Source: Pseudoselenomonas ruminantium (lineage in GTDB: Bacteria; Bacillota; Negativicutes; Selenomonadales; Selenomonadaceae). From it: a stretch of DNA of 64,000 nucleotides. The position numbers and the translations under genes are program-made. Shown piece after piece: positions 9,283-17,880 of this stretch. The notes beneath the pieces are model-generated. The model was not told where the DNA came from, did no database searches, and saw only the letters and a list, made by a program, of their open reading frames with translations. Within the stretch, counting starts at the first letter, position 1, and each line of letters opens with the position of its first letter. The stretch lies in the NCBI GenBank assembly GCA_015058655.1, contig SVBX01000007.1, forward strand, positions 62,001 through 126,000, in the 5' to 3' direction.

Positions 9283-10161
9283 TCAACCTCTCAGTTTCTT
9301 CTTAACCGCCAATTCTGCCTCACTTAATGTGCGGTTACCATCTCCAAGGATTTTTCTCACATTTCTAACTCGTCTTTGCAACATATCCATAGCGTGCAGC
9401 GTCAAACTTGCAGCTTGGTCAGTGCCCCACATATCATGGTCTAATGTTACGTGTCTCTCAATAACACAGGCACCAAGCACGCAAGCCATAACTGTCGGCT
9501 CCAGTCCCTGCTCATGACCGCTATAGCCAACCGGGCAATTATATCGTTTCTTTAGTGTTCCTATCATATTTAGGTTCAAACTATCATCAGGAGCTGGATA
9601 TGTTGAATTCGTATGCATAAGCACATAACCGCCGTCTGCATATTGCTCAAGAATATCTACGGCATGATCTATTTCCTCCCAAGTACTCATACCAGTAGAC
9701 ATAATAACTGTCCTGCCAGACTGCGCAGCTTTTGTAAGCAATTCATCGTTAGTAAGTGTAGCGGATGCTATCTTTATAAAAGGGATATCATAATGTAGCA
9801 AAAACTCAAGGCTGGGCATATCCCAAGGTGAAGCTGACCAGCCTATGGGCTTTTCCAAACAGTATCTATCTATATAGTCATACTCCCGCTTGCCAAACTC
9901 TACATGCTTTTTATACTCCAAATAAGTCATCCGTCCCCAAGGAGTATCTCTAATAACAGATTTCTGTGATTCAGGAACTGCAATATCAGGTTCTCTCTTC
10001 TGAAACTTCACCGCATCCCAACCAGCCGCATTAGCTCCGTCAATTAATTTTTTTGCTATTTGCAAATCCCCATTATGATTAATACCTATTTCAGCTATTA
10101 AATACGGCTTGCTATAATTAGATACCACCGTTTCCCTCAACATGATTTCTTTTTTTCTCAT
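9283..10161 (-). CDS. NeuB-family nonulosonate synthase without C-terminal SAF domain
   Basis: YLIAEIGINHNGDLQIAKKLIDGANAAGWDAVKFQKR, KIASATLTN, STGMSTWEEI; ORF stops at AVKKKLRG. Confidence 0.85.
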   Translation of the reverse strand: MRKKEIMLRETVVSNYSKPYLIAEIGINHNGDLQIAKKLIDGANAAGWDAVKFQKREPDIAVPESQKSVIRDTPWGRMTYLEYKKHVEFGKREYDYIDRYCLEKPIGWSASPWDMPSLEFLLHYDIPFIKIASATLTNDELLTKAAQSGRTVIMSTGMSTWEEIDHAVDILEQYADGGYVLMHTNSTYPAPDDSLNLNMIGTLKKRYNCPVGYSGHEQGLEPTVMACVLGACVIERHVTLDHDMWGTDQAASLTLHAMDMLQRRVRNVRKILGDGNRTLSEAELAVKKKLRG

Positions 10162-10295
10162 ATACTCAATTCCTCTACTAAGTATTTACAACACGCAACA
10201 CACTTCTAAAATATATTAAAATTTTACTCAGCCCAAGAGTTTATAATCATTAGTGTATTATTCTACATCATCCATTATGCAACAAAACTCAGATT

Positions 10296-11624
10296 TTAAG
10301 TATTTCTAAACAAAGCATCAAAGTCCACACGTTCAAAAACTTCCAATTTGCCGCCTCGTGTAGCATTGTAAATTTTTATGCCATGTTGTTCTGCATAATA
10401 GCGAATGGATTGGTAAGCACGAAACACATAGTTCCCACCAAAAATAACCAATCTATCAATATCTTTTTTCTCACAGTGCTCATCATGATAATAGTCTTCT
10501 ATAAAATGTTTGCTACCACTTGTACTGTAATCGGAATCAATCCCCAATAGATATATTTCCTTAAATCCCATATACATAGCAATCTGCAAAGCGGAATGCA
10601 CGCAAGTACCAGATTCATAAACTCCTCTTGTTATATCATCTGATATGCGCATTATTGTAGGAGTACAATCTGACATAGTATTTATCCGGTGCATCCTACT
10701 GCCACATGTTCTGCCAACTATTTTTTTCCAAAAAAATTCTGCTTGGTTACTTATAAATGAGTCCCCCATCTCAGCTTCGATTATTTCATCACAATAATTT
10801 TTTATCCCATTAAAATCACCAGCATAATAAAAATCTGGTCTCCACCTTGTTCTGTCAAAGGCACGAATAATCAAATTCACACTCATGGAATACTCTTTAT
10901 TTATCCTCAGGACATCCAAATCATCGAAACTAAGACTAGGTCCAGTCCCCACAACAAAAAGTCTCTCTCCTTTGTAAGCATCCTTAAACCTGGCCAAATC
11001 TTGATGAGGCAGCGTATCCATCTTGGACGTTATTTCCCAAAAATCTTCTGTAAGCACATTTGGAAAAAAAACATTCGACTCCTCCCTAAGCCTGCATGCT
11101 AACAGTATTCTATCCAAATGTTTTTGATCAGAGTAGATTGAAAAGCCACAATCTAAAATATATCTCTTTAAACATTCTCGTCGTTTTTCCTGCTCAGGTG
11201 CAATACACACATCATTCCATCCATTATTTCGTAGATATTCATGCAACATAATGCCCCATAAAGTTAAACCATAGATACATATTCTTTCACTTTCAGCAAA
11301 TTTTTCAAATCCCAATTTATTGTAATCGATAGGTAAATCAGCCGTCAGTTCCATTGGCTCATCATTCAATGAAGAGTACCAATATATACCATTCTTACGT
11401 AAAAGCTCAATAATTTTCCTATCATCGTATATTGGTGTCACAACTATAAAACAGTCACTATACTTCCTCTGATATTCCACAAAATTAACAACCTGCAGCC
11501 CCTCAATCTCAGTTCCCAGCTTATCGGGAGATGCATCTATAAACACCCTGGCATTATTTCCCAACACTTTTCGTATGCGCTTCCCACGTCTGCCTGCTCC
11601 CCATATAGCCACAGCAAATTCCAT
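10296..11624 (-). CDS. DUF115/MptE-like protein (Maf-type C-terminal region) with N-terminal Rossmann-like module
   Basis: N-term AVAIWGAGRRGKRIRKVL; mid GERLFVVGTGPSLSFDDLDVLR; C-term KEIYLLGIDSDYS. Confidence 0.6.
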   Translation of the reverse strand: MEFAVAIWGAGRRGKRIRKVLGNNARVFIDASPDKLGTEIEGLQVVNFVEYQRKYSDCFIVVTPIYDDRKIIELLRKNGIYWYSSLNDEPMELTADLPIDYNKLGFEKFAESERICIYGLTLWGIMLHEYLRNNGWNDVCIAPEQEKRRECLKRYILDCGFSIYSDQKHLDRILLACRLREESNVFFPNVLTEDFWEITSKMDTLPHQDLARFKDAYKGERLFVVGTGPSLSFDDLDVLRINKEYSMSVNLIIRAFDRTRWRPDFYYAGDFNGIKNYCDEIIEAEMGDSFISNQAEFFWKKIVGRTCGSRMHRINTMSDCTPTIMRISDDITRGVYESGTCVHSALQIAMYMGFKEIYLLGIDSDYSTSGSKHFIEDYYHDEHCEKKDIDRLVIFGGNYVFRAYQSIRYYAEQHGIKIYNATRGGKLEVFERVDFDALFRNT

Positions 11625-11789
11625 ATATTTCTAAGCCTCCTCAATCCTCACTGAAGTAGCACATTGCCTACATAACAAAAACTTATCAAAGATAATATCG
11701 TGGGCATAAGGCAAACGAGATTCTCCTTGTCTCCCCAATAACAAAAATATCTATCACACACCAAATTGAAATTTCTAATTTAATTTTGT

Positions 11790-12902
11790 CTAAATTGCAT
11801 ATAACACTGTATCACCAGCACTTAAACAATAATGCCTTATATAAAATTTATATTCTGGATCAATGCTCAATATAGTTCTAGGTATTATGAATAAATCACT
11901 TTTTTTATGATATACAGAAATCGCAAGCTTAGGATGATATTTCTGTATAGTCTTTTTAGCTCCTTCAATTGCTTGTTTTTCCGCCCCTTCTATATCCATC
12001 TTTATAAAAGTTACTTCCTCACCCTGTAGCATCGTGTCTAAATCTATTACATTAACATGTACATCACTTTTATAAGAACAATCTACAACTTTTGCCCCAG
12101 GTAAATGTTTCTCATCGACCATAAACCCCATAGAATCTTTGCAATTCCATAAACCTTCACTGTGCAACGTATATTTATTTCCTGTAGCACGCATATTTGA
12201 ATGAATACTTACATGTAAATTTACATTAGGTTCAAACATATGAATATGTCTATATTCCCCTCCAGACCATCTAATAAAGCCCAAACTAGATTCTCCGTCT
12301 AACACACCTGCATCCACAAATACTTCGTTACAACATTTTTCTAAATATGGCAAATCAAAATACGCTTTTGATTCCAAAAAATCTTGTTTTTCCCCATATA
12401 GATATATATCTTTTTCCATAAAGGAATTTGATTTTAATTGTTCTTCTATAGCTTCATAATCGTAACGCGGTGACACAACTATATAAGCATCAGGGTACAT
12501 TTGTCTTAATTCCTCAACGGATATCACTGGAAGCTCTTCTACTACCATATCTGGAAGTGCACGATTGTCTACATAACATTTCCAATCCACTTCTGGAAAA
12601 CATTTTTTTATAAATTTTCCATATCTCCCACAACCAAAGATAACCTTTGGTTGGTTATTGTGACTGTTGAAATCTGGTAACAAGTCCCACTCTTCATCAA
12701 GAATATCAAAAATATGTCTTAAATATGTAACATCATTTGTTATACTATACATTAATTTATTTGCATAAATTTCTTTCGAAATTCGATCACCCAATCTATC
12801 ACTAATATCCCCAATGTCTTTACAAATTTTCTCAAAATACACTTCCTGCCTATCAAAAATATTCTCACCCATAACAGTTTTTCCTCGTTTCAATCTAATC
12901 AT
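11790..12902 (-). CDS. FkbM-family methyltransferase with N-terminal Rossmann-like module
   Basis: KVIFGCGRYGKFIKKCF module, then FVDAGVLDGESSLGF...FEPN...VTFIKMDIEGAEKQAIEGA...KLAISVYHKKSDL; start may be 12872. Confidence 0.8.
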   Translation of the reverse strand: MIRLKRGKTVMGENIFDRQEVYFEKICKDIGDISDRLGDRISKEIYANKLMYSITNDVTYLRHIFDILDEEWDLLPDFNSHNNQPKVIFGCGRYGKFIKKCFPEVDWKCYVDNRALPDMVVEELPVISVEELRQMYPDAYIVVSPRYDYEAIEEQLKSNSFMEKDIYLYGEKQDFLESKAYFDLPYLEKCCNEVFVDAGVLDGESSLGFIRWSGGEYRHIHMFEPNVNLHVSIHSNMRATGNKYTLHSEGLWNCKDSMGFMVDEKHLPGAKVVDCSYKSDVHVNVIDLDTMLQGEEVTFIKMDIEGAEKQAIEGAKKTIQKYHPKLAISVYHKKSDLFIIPRTILSIDPEYKFYIRHYCLSAGDTVLYAI

Positions 12903-13991
12903 GTGAAGTCAGCTTTTTACATTTTGCTGTCACAATCAAAGGATACTGATCATCGTTATAACCATAATCGTCTTCTGTCAAATCTTCTTGACAAAATCCA
13001 TACATAAAACCAATGGCCGTCTTTACATTCCCCCAACTTTCAACTAAAATTGATTCCTTAGGAAAGACTTCTTCCATTAATTTCTCCATCGATATCTTAG
13101 TAAAACGCCAATATTCACCCCAGTTGTCATAATCATTTTTACTGATTTGAGAGATACCTGAAGCTGTAAGCAAAAGCGTCCCTCCCGGTTTCAGTAAACG
13201 ATATATGTTCTTTACGACAGCATGAATATCGTAAATCATTTGGATCGTCTGAGTACATATCATGCAATCAAAATAGTTTTCTGGAATTCCATCTCCAGTT
13301 TCCAGATTCCCGTGGATATGTCCATCTGCCCCCCCCAGTTTACAACGTGAAGTGCATACATATGACTAACGTTGCGTCCAAATCGGCGGATATATGCAGT
13401 ATCGGCAATCTCCAAGACATTGCCTGTGATGTCCATACTATTTTTTTCAAGAAATTTTTCTATATAATAGCGATCAATCGCCGGTCCCCGTTCTGTACCA
13501 AAATTCCTGCTCATCGGTAACACAGAGAGCCTTGGAAAGATATCCTCAAAAAAATCATTTCCTCTCATCAGCTTTCGCATTACAGACTGATAGCCTTGAC
13601 TATCACAGAAAGAATATCTTCCTCTATCGCAATACAGGACAGCATTCTCTCCATCGAAATCTATTGTCCCATGCAGCGAATGCAAGAATTCCTCACCTTT
13701 GTCAAAGCATGGAAGAAGATTAATCCCGAGCAAAATCTTATTAGGTTCAACACGCAGCCTAATTAATTGAAGCGCCATCTCCATAAAGTATTTTTTTGAA
13801 GCCATGATAACTATCTTCTTGCCTGGGAAATGCTTAACATCCCCTGGCAAAATAACTGGCATTCCATCTTCCAATTCACCATTCAAGGCATTATTGTCAA
13901 GGTAAGCTACTACTTCATATAGCTTGCATAGTTCTTCCTTTTTGACTTTCCAGTAAGCACCACGCCCAAATACGATGATTTGCTCTCTCAT
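12895..13991 (-). CDS. Class I SAM-dependent methyltransferase with N-terminal Rossmann-like module, split into two ORFs by a frameshift at a G8 tract (possibly phase variable)
   Basis: ORF 13260-14015 (start trimmed to 13991) continues into ORF 12895-13263 in another frame. A +1 shift at the C8/G8 run 13329-13336 gives ...NVSHMYALHVVNWGGADGHIHGNLETGDGIPENYFDCMICTQTIQMIYDIHAVVKNIYRLLKPGG...; total 1097 nt, so +1 makes 366 codons. Confidence 0.75.
13329..13336 (-). repeat. G8 homopolymer tract (C8 on + strand) at the frameshift
   Basis: tctgCCCCCCCCagtt counted directly. Confidence 0.95.
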
Positions 13992-13998
13992 AGTTATC

Positions 13999-14859
13999 TC
14001 ACCTATACTTGTCAATAAATATCTGACGTACTCTTTGCTGCGCCTCGTATTCTTCCTGACTGAACGTCTCTTTCTTCAAATCTATAACAGTCATATCGCC
14101 AAGCCTGTTATACGTATGGATTCCACAATACAGATTTTTCCATTCAGGACTAATATCTTCTACAAACACACGACGAACTTCATGTTCGTGATACTCAGGC
14201 CACAAACTATCAATCTCGTAGAAAATAAGCCCTGTTCCATAAACAGGAACACTATTTTGTGCAACTCTAATGTATTTTCCACACTTCTTCAATATATTCC
14301 CCGCAGGACGCGAACCTGCTGGATTGCTCGAAATAACACGGACATCATCGATTTTGCCATCTGCAATTCTGCACAAAATACCGTTCCCATCTGTACCATT
14401 TCTCTTGCGTTCAAATGTGAACATATAAGATGCATCCCCGTCCTGAAGAAAGGTAGAGTCGCAATACTCAACATCATTAATATACGTATTGACCTTTTTC
14501 CACTGATTTGGAAAAGCTACCAACTCATAGGTGCTCACTTCACTACTCTGATACGATTCCGGACACATATACAATTTACCATCTTTCACGAAAACATTTG
14601 GATAGGAGAGATGCCAATGTCGATCCATTGTAATCGTCCAATCACTGAATCCCCCATTTTCATACTTGCAATATCCAATTTTCCCATTACGTTCCGTTTT
14701 GTACAGAAATACCTCTGCAAATAGATATATGGTCCCCTCGTATTCCACCAAAAAAGGATCCGCTATCCAGCCATAATGTGGTGGTTTCACTACTTGGAAC
14801 TTATCCATATCAGCGGTTTTATACGCAATATCATAGTGATAAAATTTTTGAGATGACAT
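13999..14859 (-). CDS. Five-bladed beta-propeller-like protein (GINT1 N-terminal / GH43-like fold), glycan related
   Basis: HYGWIADPFLVEYEGTIYLFAEVF...SYPNVFVKDGKLYMCPES...YCDSTFLQDG repeated blade motifs. Confidence 0.6.
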   Translation of the reverse strand: MSSQKFYHYDIAYKTADMDKFQVVKPPHYGWIADPFLVEYEGTIYLFAEVFLYKTERNGKIGYCKYENGGFSDWTITMDRHWHLSYPNVFVKDGKLYMCPESYQSSEVSTYELVAFPNQWKKVNTYINDVEYCDSTFLQDGDASYMFTFERKRNGTDGNGILCRIADGKIDDVRVISSNPAGSRPAGNILKKCGKYIRVAQNSVPVYGTGLIFYEIDSLWPEYHEHEVRRVFVEDISPEWKNLYCGIHTYNRLGDMTVIDLKKETFSQEEYEAQQRVRQIFIDKYR

Positions 14860-14861
14860 GA

Positions 14862-15995
14862 CTAATATTCTCCCATATATCCTCTCTCAACATTTTTTAT
14901 TTGTTCTCTAATATCATAGCCAGCATTTCGTATCATCTCTATATTATTTGCACGCGACCTATGCGCTCTATAGTCTTCTAAAACATGACTGCACCACATT
15001 TCCTTCTCTAATGGTAGGAACTTAATGCTGTTTGTCACGCCAACATCCTTAGGCATACAATCACTTGCATAGCACAACAGACCTGCAGCTTGAGCCTCTA
15101 ACAACGCTAAAGAAACCCCTTCATACTCCGAAGGAAGTGTAAATACATCGAAACCCTGCAACAGTTTCTCTGCATCTGTACGATAACCTGTAAATGTCAC
15201 ATAATCATTTAGTGCGTGTTGAGAAACATACTCCCTGCACTTTTCAAGGTTAACCCCATCACCTACTAATACAAGTTTAATGTTTGGAATACACTCTATC
15301 AATTTTGGCATAATTCTTAACAAAAACTCTTGATTTTTAGGATAGGCAAACCTTCCTACGTGTCCTATGACATATTTACCTTCCCATCCCATGTTTTTGC
15401 GCACATTTTCCCGTACTTGGGATTTATATGAATATGTTTCCAAATCAATCGCATTAAGCATTATATGCACTTTATCTTCTGTTATACTATCCCCAAACAG
15501 AAATTTTGCCGCTGCTTTTGAGCATGCCCAACATTCTATGTTCTCTGAGATTGTCAGTTTCTTTACAATCTCACTATGACGTGCAAGGTTTTTTTCTCGT
15601 TCTTTTACATCCTCTGAAACCACACCTGTCGAATGTGCATGAATTATAATTTTCCTTATTCCCATTTCTTTGCAGGCTTCTTCTGCCAAAGTACTTTTCC
15701 ATCTACCTGTGTGTAAATGAACAATATCATACTTACCGTTATCCAACATTTTGCAAAAATCATCCTTAAATTTTTTTGGATCCATCTCTGCATAGGTATT
15801 AATATGATATACAGATCTCCCCGCTTTAAGAATCTCTTTTTCAAAATCCAATCTTGAACTCATCGTAGCAAAATCAAATTGAAACTTATCTTTATCTATA
15901 AACTTCCAATTTGTCATCACATAACGTGTAATTCCACCTTTTGTATTGCCAATTGGGAATTGTAAGACATTAATTTTTCTATTCACTTGTATCAC
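14862..15995 (-). CDS. Glycosyltransferase, GT4 type
   Basis: NVLQFPIGNTKGGITRYV; GHVGRFAYPKNQEFLLRI; FTLPSEYEGVSLALLEAQAAGL. Confidence 0.85.
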   Translation of the reverse strand: MIQVNRKINVLQFPIGNTKGGITRYVMTNWKFIDKDKFQFDFATMSSRLDFEKEILKAGRSVYHINTYAEMDPKKFKDDFCKMLDNGKYDIVHLHTGRWKSTLAEEACKEMGIRKIIIHAHSTGVVSEDVKEREKNLARHSEIVKKLTISENIECWACSKAAAKFLFGDSITEDKVHIMLNAIDLETYSYKSQVRENVRKNMGWEGKYVIGHVGRFAYPKNQEFLLRIMPKLIECIPNIKLVLVGDGVNLEKCREYVSQHALNDYVTFTGYRTDAEKLLQGFDVFTLPSEYEGVSLALLEAQAAGLLCYASDCMPKDVGVTNSIKFLPLEKEMWCSHVLEDYRAHRSRANNIEMIRNAGYDIREQIKNVERGYMGEY

Positions 15996-16045
15996 TTCCC
16001 CAATTATTTTAAACCTGAATTATTCATCCTAATCTCCTGAAGAAA

Positions 16046-16188
16046 CTATACACACAATTGCCGTTGAAGCCTTATGTACCAACCGATCAGGCCACTTTCA
16101 CAATGTGTGTATAAGGATTATTATACACACATTGTGAAAGTGGCGAAAAGCTAGATGTGACAAAGGGGTTCAAGATTTGTGTGTATAG
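16046..16188. repeat. Nested palindromic intergenic element (CTATACACACAA termini; perfect 23-bp inverted repeat inside)
   Basis: Perfect IR 16091-16113 / 16122-16144 (gccactttcacaatgtgtgtata, 8-nt spacer); outer IR 16046-16057 / 16177-16188 (ctatacacacaa/ttgtgtgtatag). Confidence 0.9.
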
Positions 16189-16211
16189 AACTCCGGGAGG
16201 TTAGGTTTATA

Positions 16212-16363
16212 GTAACTACTCAGCCCCCCTTTGATGTCTACTGATCGAAGAATATTTTGTCCCGATTTGTTTTCGTATTACGGATATTGTACTTTGTTTC
16301 GTAGACATACATGCTGAATGTCTACTGGTAGGAACAAAAAGAGGGGGGGTGCTGAGTAGTTAC
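16212..16363. repeat. 152-bp segment bounded by inverted repeats (gtaactactcagc ... gctgagtagttac) with internal ATGTCTAC repeats
   Basis: 13-bp perfect terminal IR 16212-16224 / 16351-16363; ATGTCTAC at 16234-16241 and 16318-16325, inverted at 16301-16308. Confidence 0.85.
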
Positions 16364-16388
16364 GGTTTATATCATTATAGAATTGCCA

Positions 16389-16988
16389 TTATAAATCAAT
16401 GTATTTTTGCTCAACATGAGAATAACGACGCGCCACAATATCATATTTATAGCCTTTCCTTGTTGTACTAATTTTCAACACTCCGTCAACTTCATCACAC
16501 TTAATTTCAGGGCAACCTGCTATAAATATTGCGCCATTCATGGCCTCATACGGTTTTACTACTGTTCCACATTTTATAGGATTTTCTATCCTGAATGTGT
16601 CATTTTTAGTAACATATTTATCTTTTTCGATGCCTTGAAAATACGGTTCCATATCATACTTATCCATCGGAAGGAAGAAATCATTTACAAACAACTTTTC
16701 TTCAAATCCAGTTAAACACAATGTAATTTCCGTAATCGCTATCGGATCCGGTGACTCATTTGAAATTAAGATTTGAAAAAACAACCGATATGGTGCAGCA
16801 CATTTATCCACATCTGATGTACATGGAAAATATACCCCATCTCCCTTAAAATGAACTTTCATACACGGTCTATGGTGAATTTTATAAAAAATCTCATTCA
16901 TAACAGCAGCACATACGCCTGCAGATAATGCTCCAGGTATAATAACTGATGCCCAATCATAAGTTAATGGGCGTGTTTCATTTATCAT
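16389..16988 (-). CDS. Hypothetical protein with N-terminal hydrophobic segment
   Basis: Intact 199-aa ORF; no recognised family. Confidence 0.6.
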   Translation of the reverse strand: MINETRPLTYDWASVIIPGALSAGVCAAVMNEIFYKIHHRPCMKVHFKGDGVYFPCTSDVDKCAAPYRLFFQILISNESPDPIAITEITLCLTGFEEKLFVNDFFLPMDKYDMEPYFQGIEKDKYVTKNDTFRIENPIKCGTVVKPYEAMNGAIFIAGCPEIKCDEVDGVLKISTTRKGYKYDIVARRYSHVEQKYIDL

Positions 16989-17223
16989 ATTTATCGATTA
17001 CCTCCTTAATTTTATTTTGCACATAGGTTATGCCAGAATATCTTCCGACATCTACTGCCAATGATGTGTACGGATCTCTCCTTTTCTGGTTTTCTATGAA
17101 TTCCTGATACAACTCATGAGAACGATGTCTCTTTTGCATTTCGACCCACTCATCAATCAACTCGCGGTTGAGATCCTTCAAATCCTGTAAAATATTCTTC
17201 CCCATCTTATTATCCTTTCTCAT
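16978..17223 (-). CDS. Small hypothetical protein, overlaps the downstream hypothetical gene
   Basis: 81-aa ORF, charged/helical; MGKNILQDLKDLNRELIDEW (start may be 17205); preceded by AGAAAGGA-like SD. Confidence 0.5.
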   Translation of the reverse strand: MRKDNKMGKNILQDLKDLNRELIDEWVEMQKRHRSHELYQEFIENQKRRDPYTSLAVDVGRYSGITYVQNKIKEVIDKYDK

Positions 17224-17245
17224 AAAACATGATAAACTCTAAATA

Positions 17246-17371
17246 TCACACATCACATCTTGCATTGCATAAAGAAGAAACTTCGAAAGAAAGATTGTAC
17301 GGCGTATCCAAAGGAACGACATCTTTCAACATTGTCCGCTCTGTCTCACGCCACTGCCTGTATTCCGCCAT
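17246..17371 (-). pseudogene. N-terminal remnant of a radical-SAM protein
   Basis: Reverse-strand reading: MAEYRQWRETERTMLKDVVPLDTPYNLSFEVSSLCNARCDV*; CNARC resembles the start of a CxxxCxxC cluster and is cut before the third Cys. Confidence 0.55.
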
Positions 17372-17436
17372 ACTATTTCAGCTACCTTTCAATCTTTCCA
17401 CATTTCTTATGTAATACTACTATTTCTCATCCGTCT

Positions 17437-17871
17437 CTATTCTTCTACTCGTCCATCCTTATCCAATCGTAATCCTGTTGAAGAAACACCTTGTGTATAC
17501 GGCAGATATATAAAGCCCACGCCCAAGCCTGCCATATCCCTCTCCGTTTGCTTCCAACGAGGAGAACCTTTCCAATCACTGCCAATAAAAATCACATTAA
17601 ATGGATGTTGATGATATATATCTATCTTATCCAGCGTATGAACCAGGAAGCACTCATCCACAGCCCGTATATTATTTACAATGGCCAGCCTGTCTATCTC
17701 ATTGATGACAGGTACTTTATGCTTATATTCACTAACCAATTCATCAGCATTAACCCCAACCATCAAATAATCACAATACTTCTTGGCATTATTCAAAAGA
17801 TTCAAGTGTCCCACATGAAACATATCATAGACACCTTGCGTATAGCCTATCTTGTAATGTGGCTCTGCCAT
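17437..17871 (-). CDS. tagD: Glycerol-3-phosphate cytidylyltransferase-like (TagD family)
   Basis: IGYTQGVYDMFHVGHLNLLNNAKKYCDYLMVGVNADELV ... GSDWKGSPRW ... YTQGVSSTGLR. Confidence 0.85.
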   Translation of the reverse strand: MAEPHYKIGYTQGVYDMFHVGHLNLLNNAKKYCDYLMVGVNADELVSEYKHKVPVINEIDRLAIVNNIRAVDECFLVHTLDKIDIYHQHPFNVIFIGSDWKGSPRWKQTERDMAGLGVGFIYLPYTQGVSSTGLRLDKDGRVEE

Positions 17872-17880
17872 TGTTCTCCC

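Noticed and set aside
16091-16144. Perfect palindrome considered as a simple Rho-independent terminator
   Set aside because: No poly-T tract after either arm, and the 23-bp arms plus outer inverted arms are more elaborate than a terminator.
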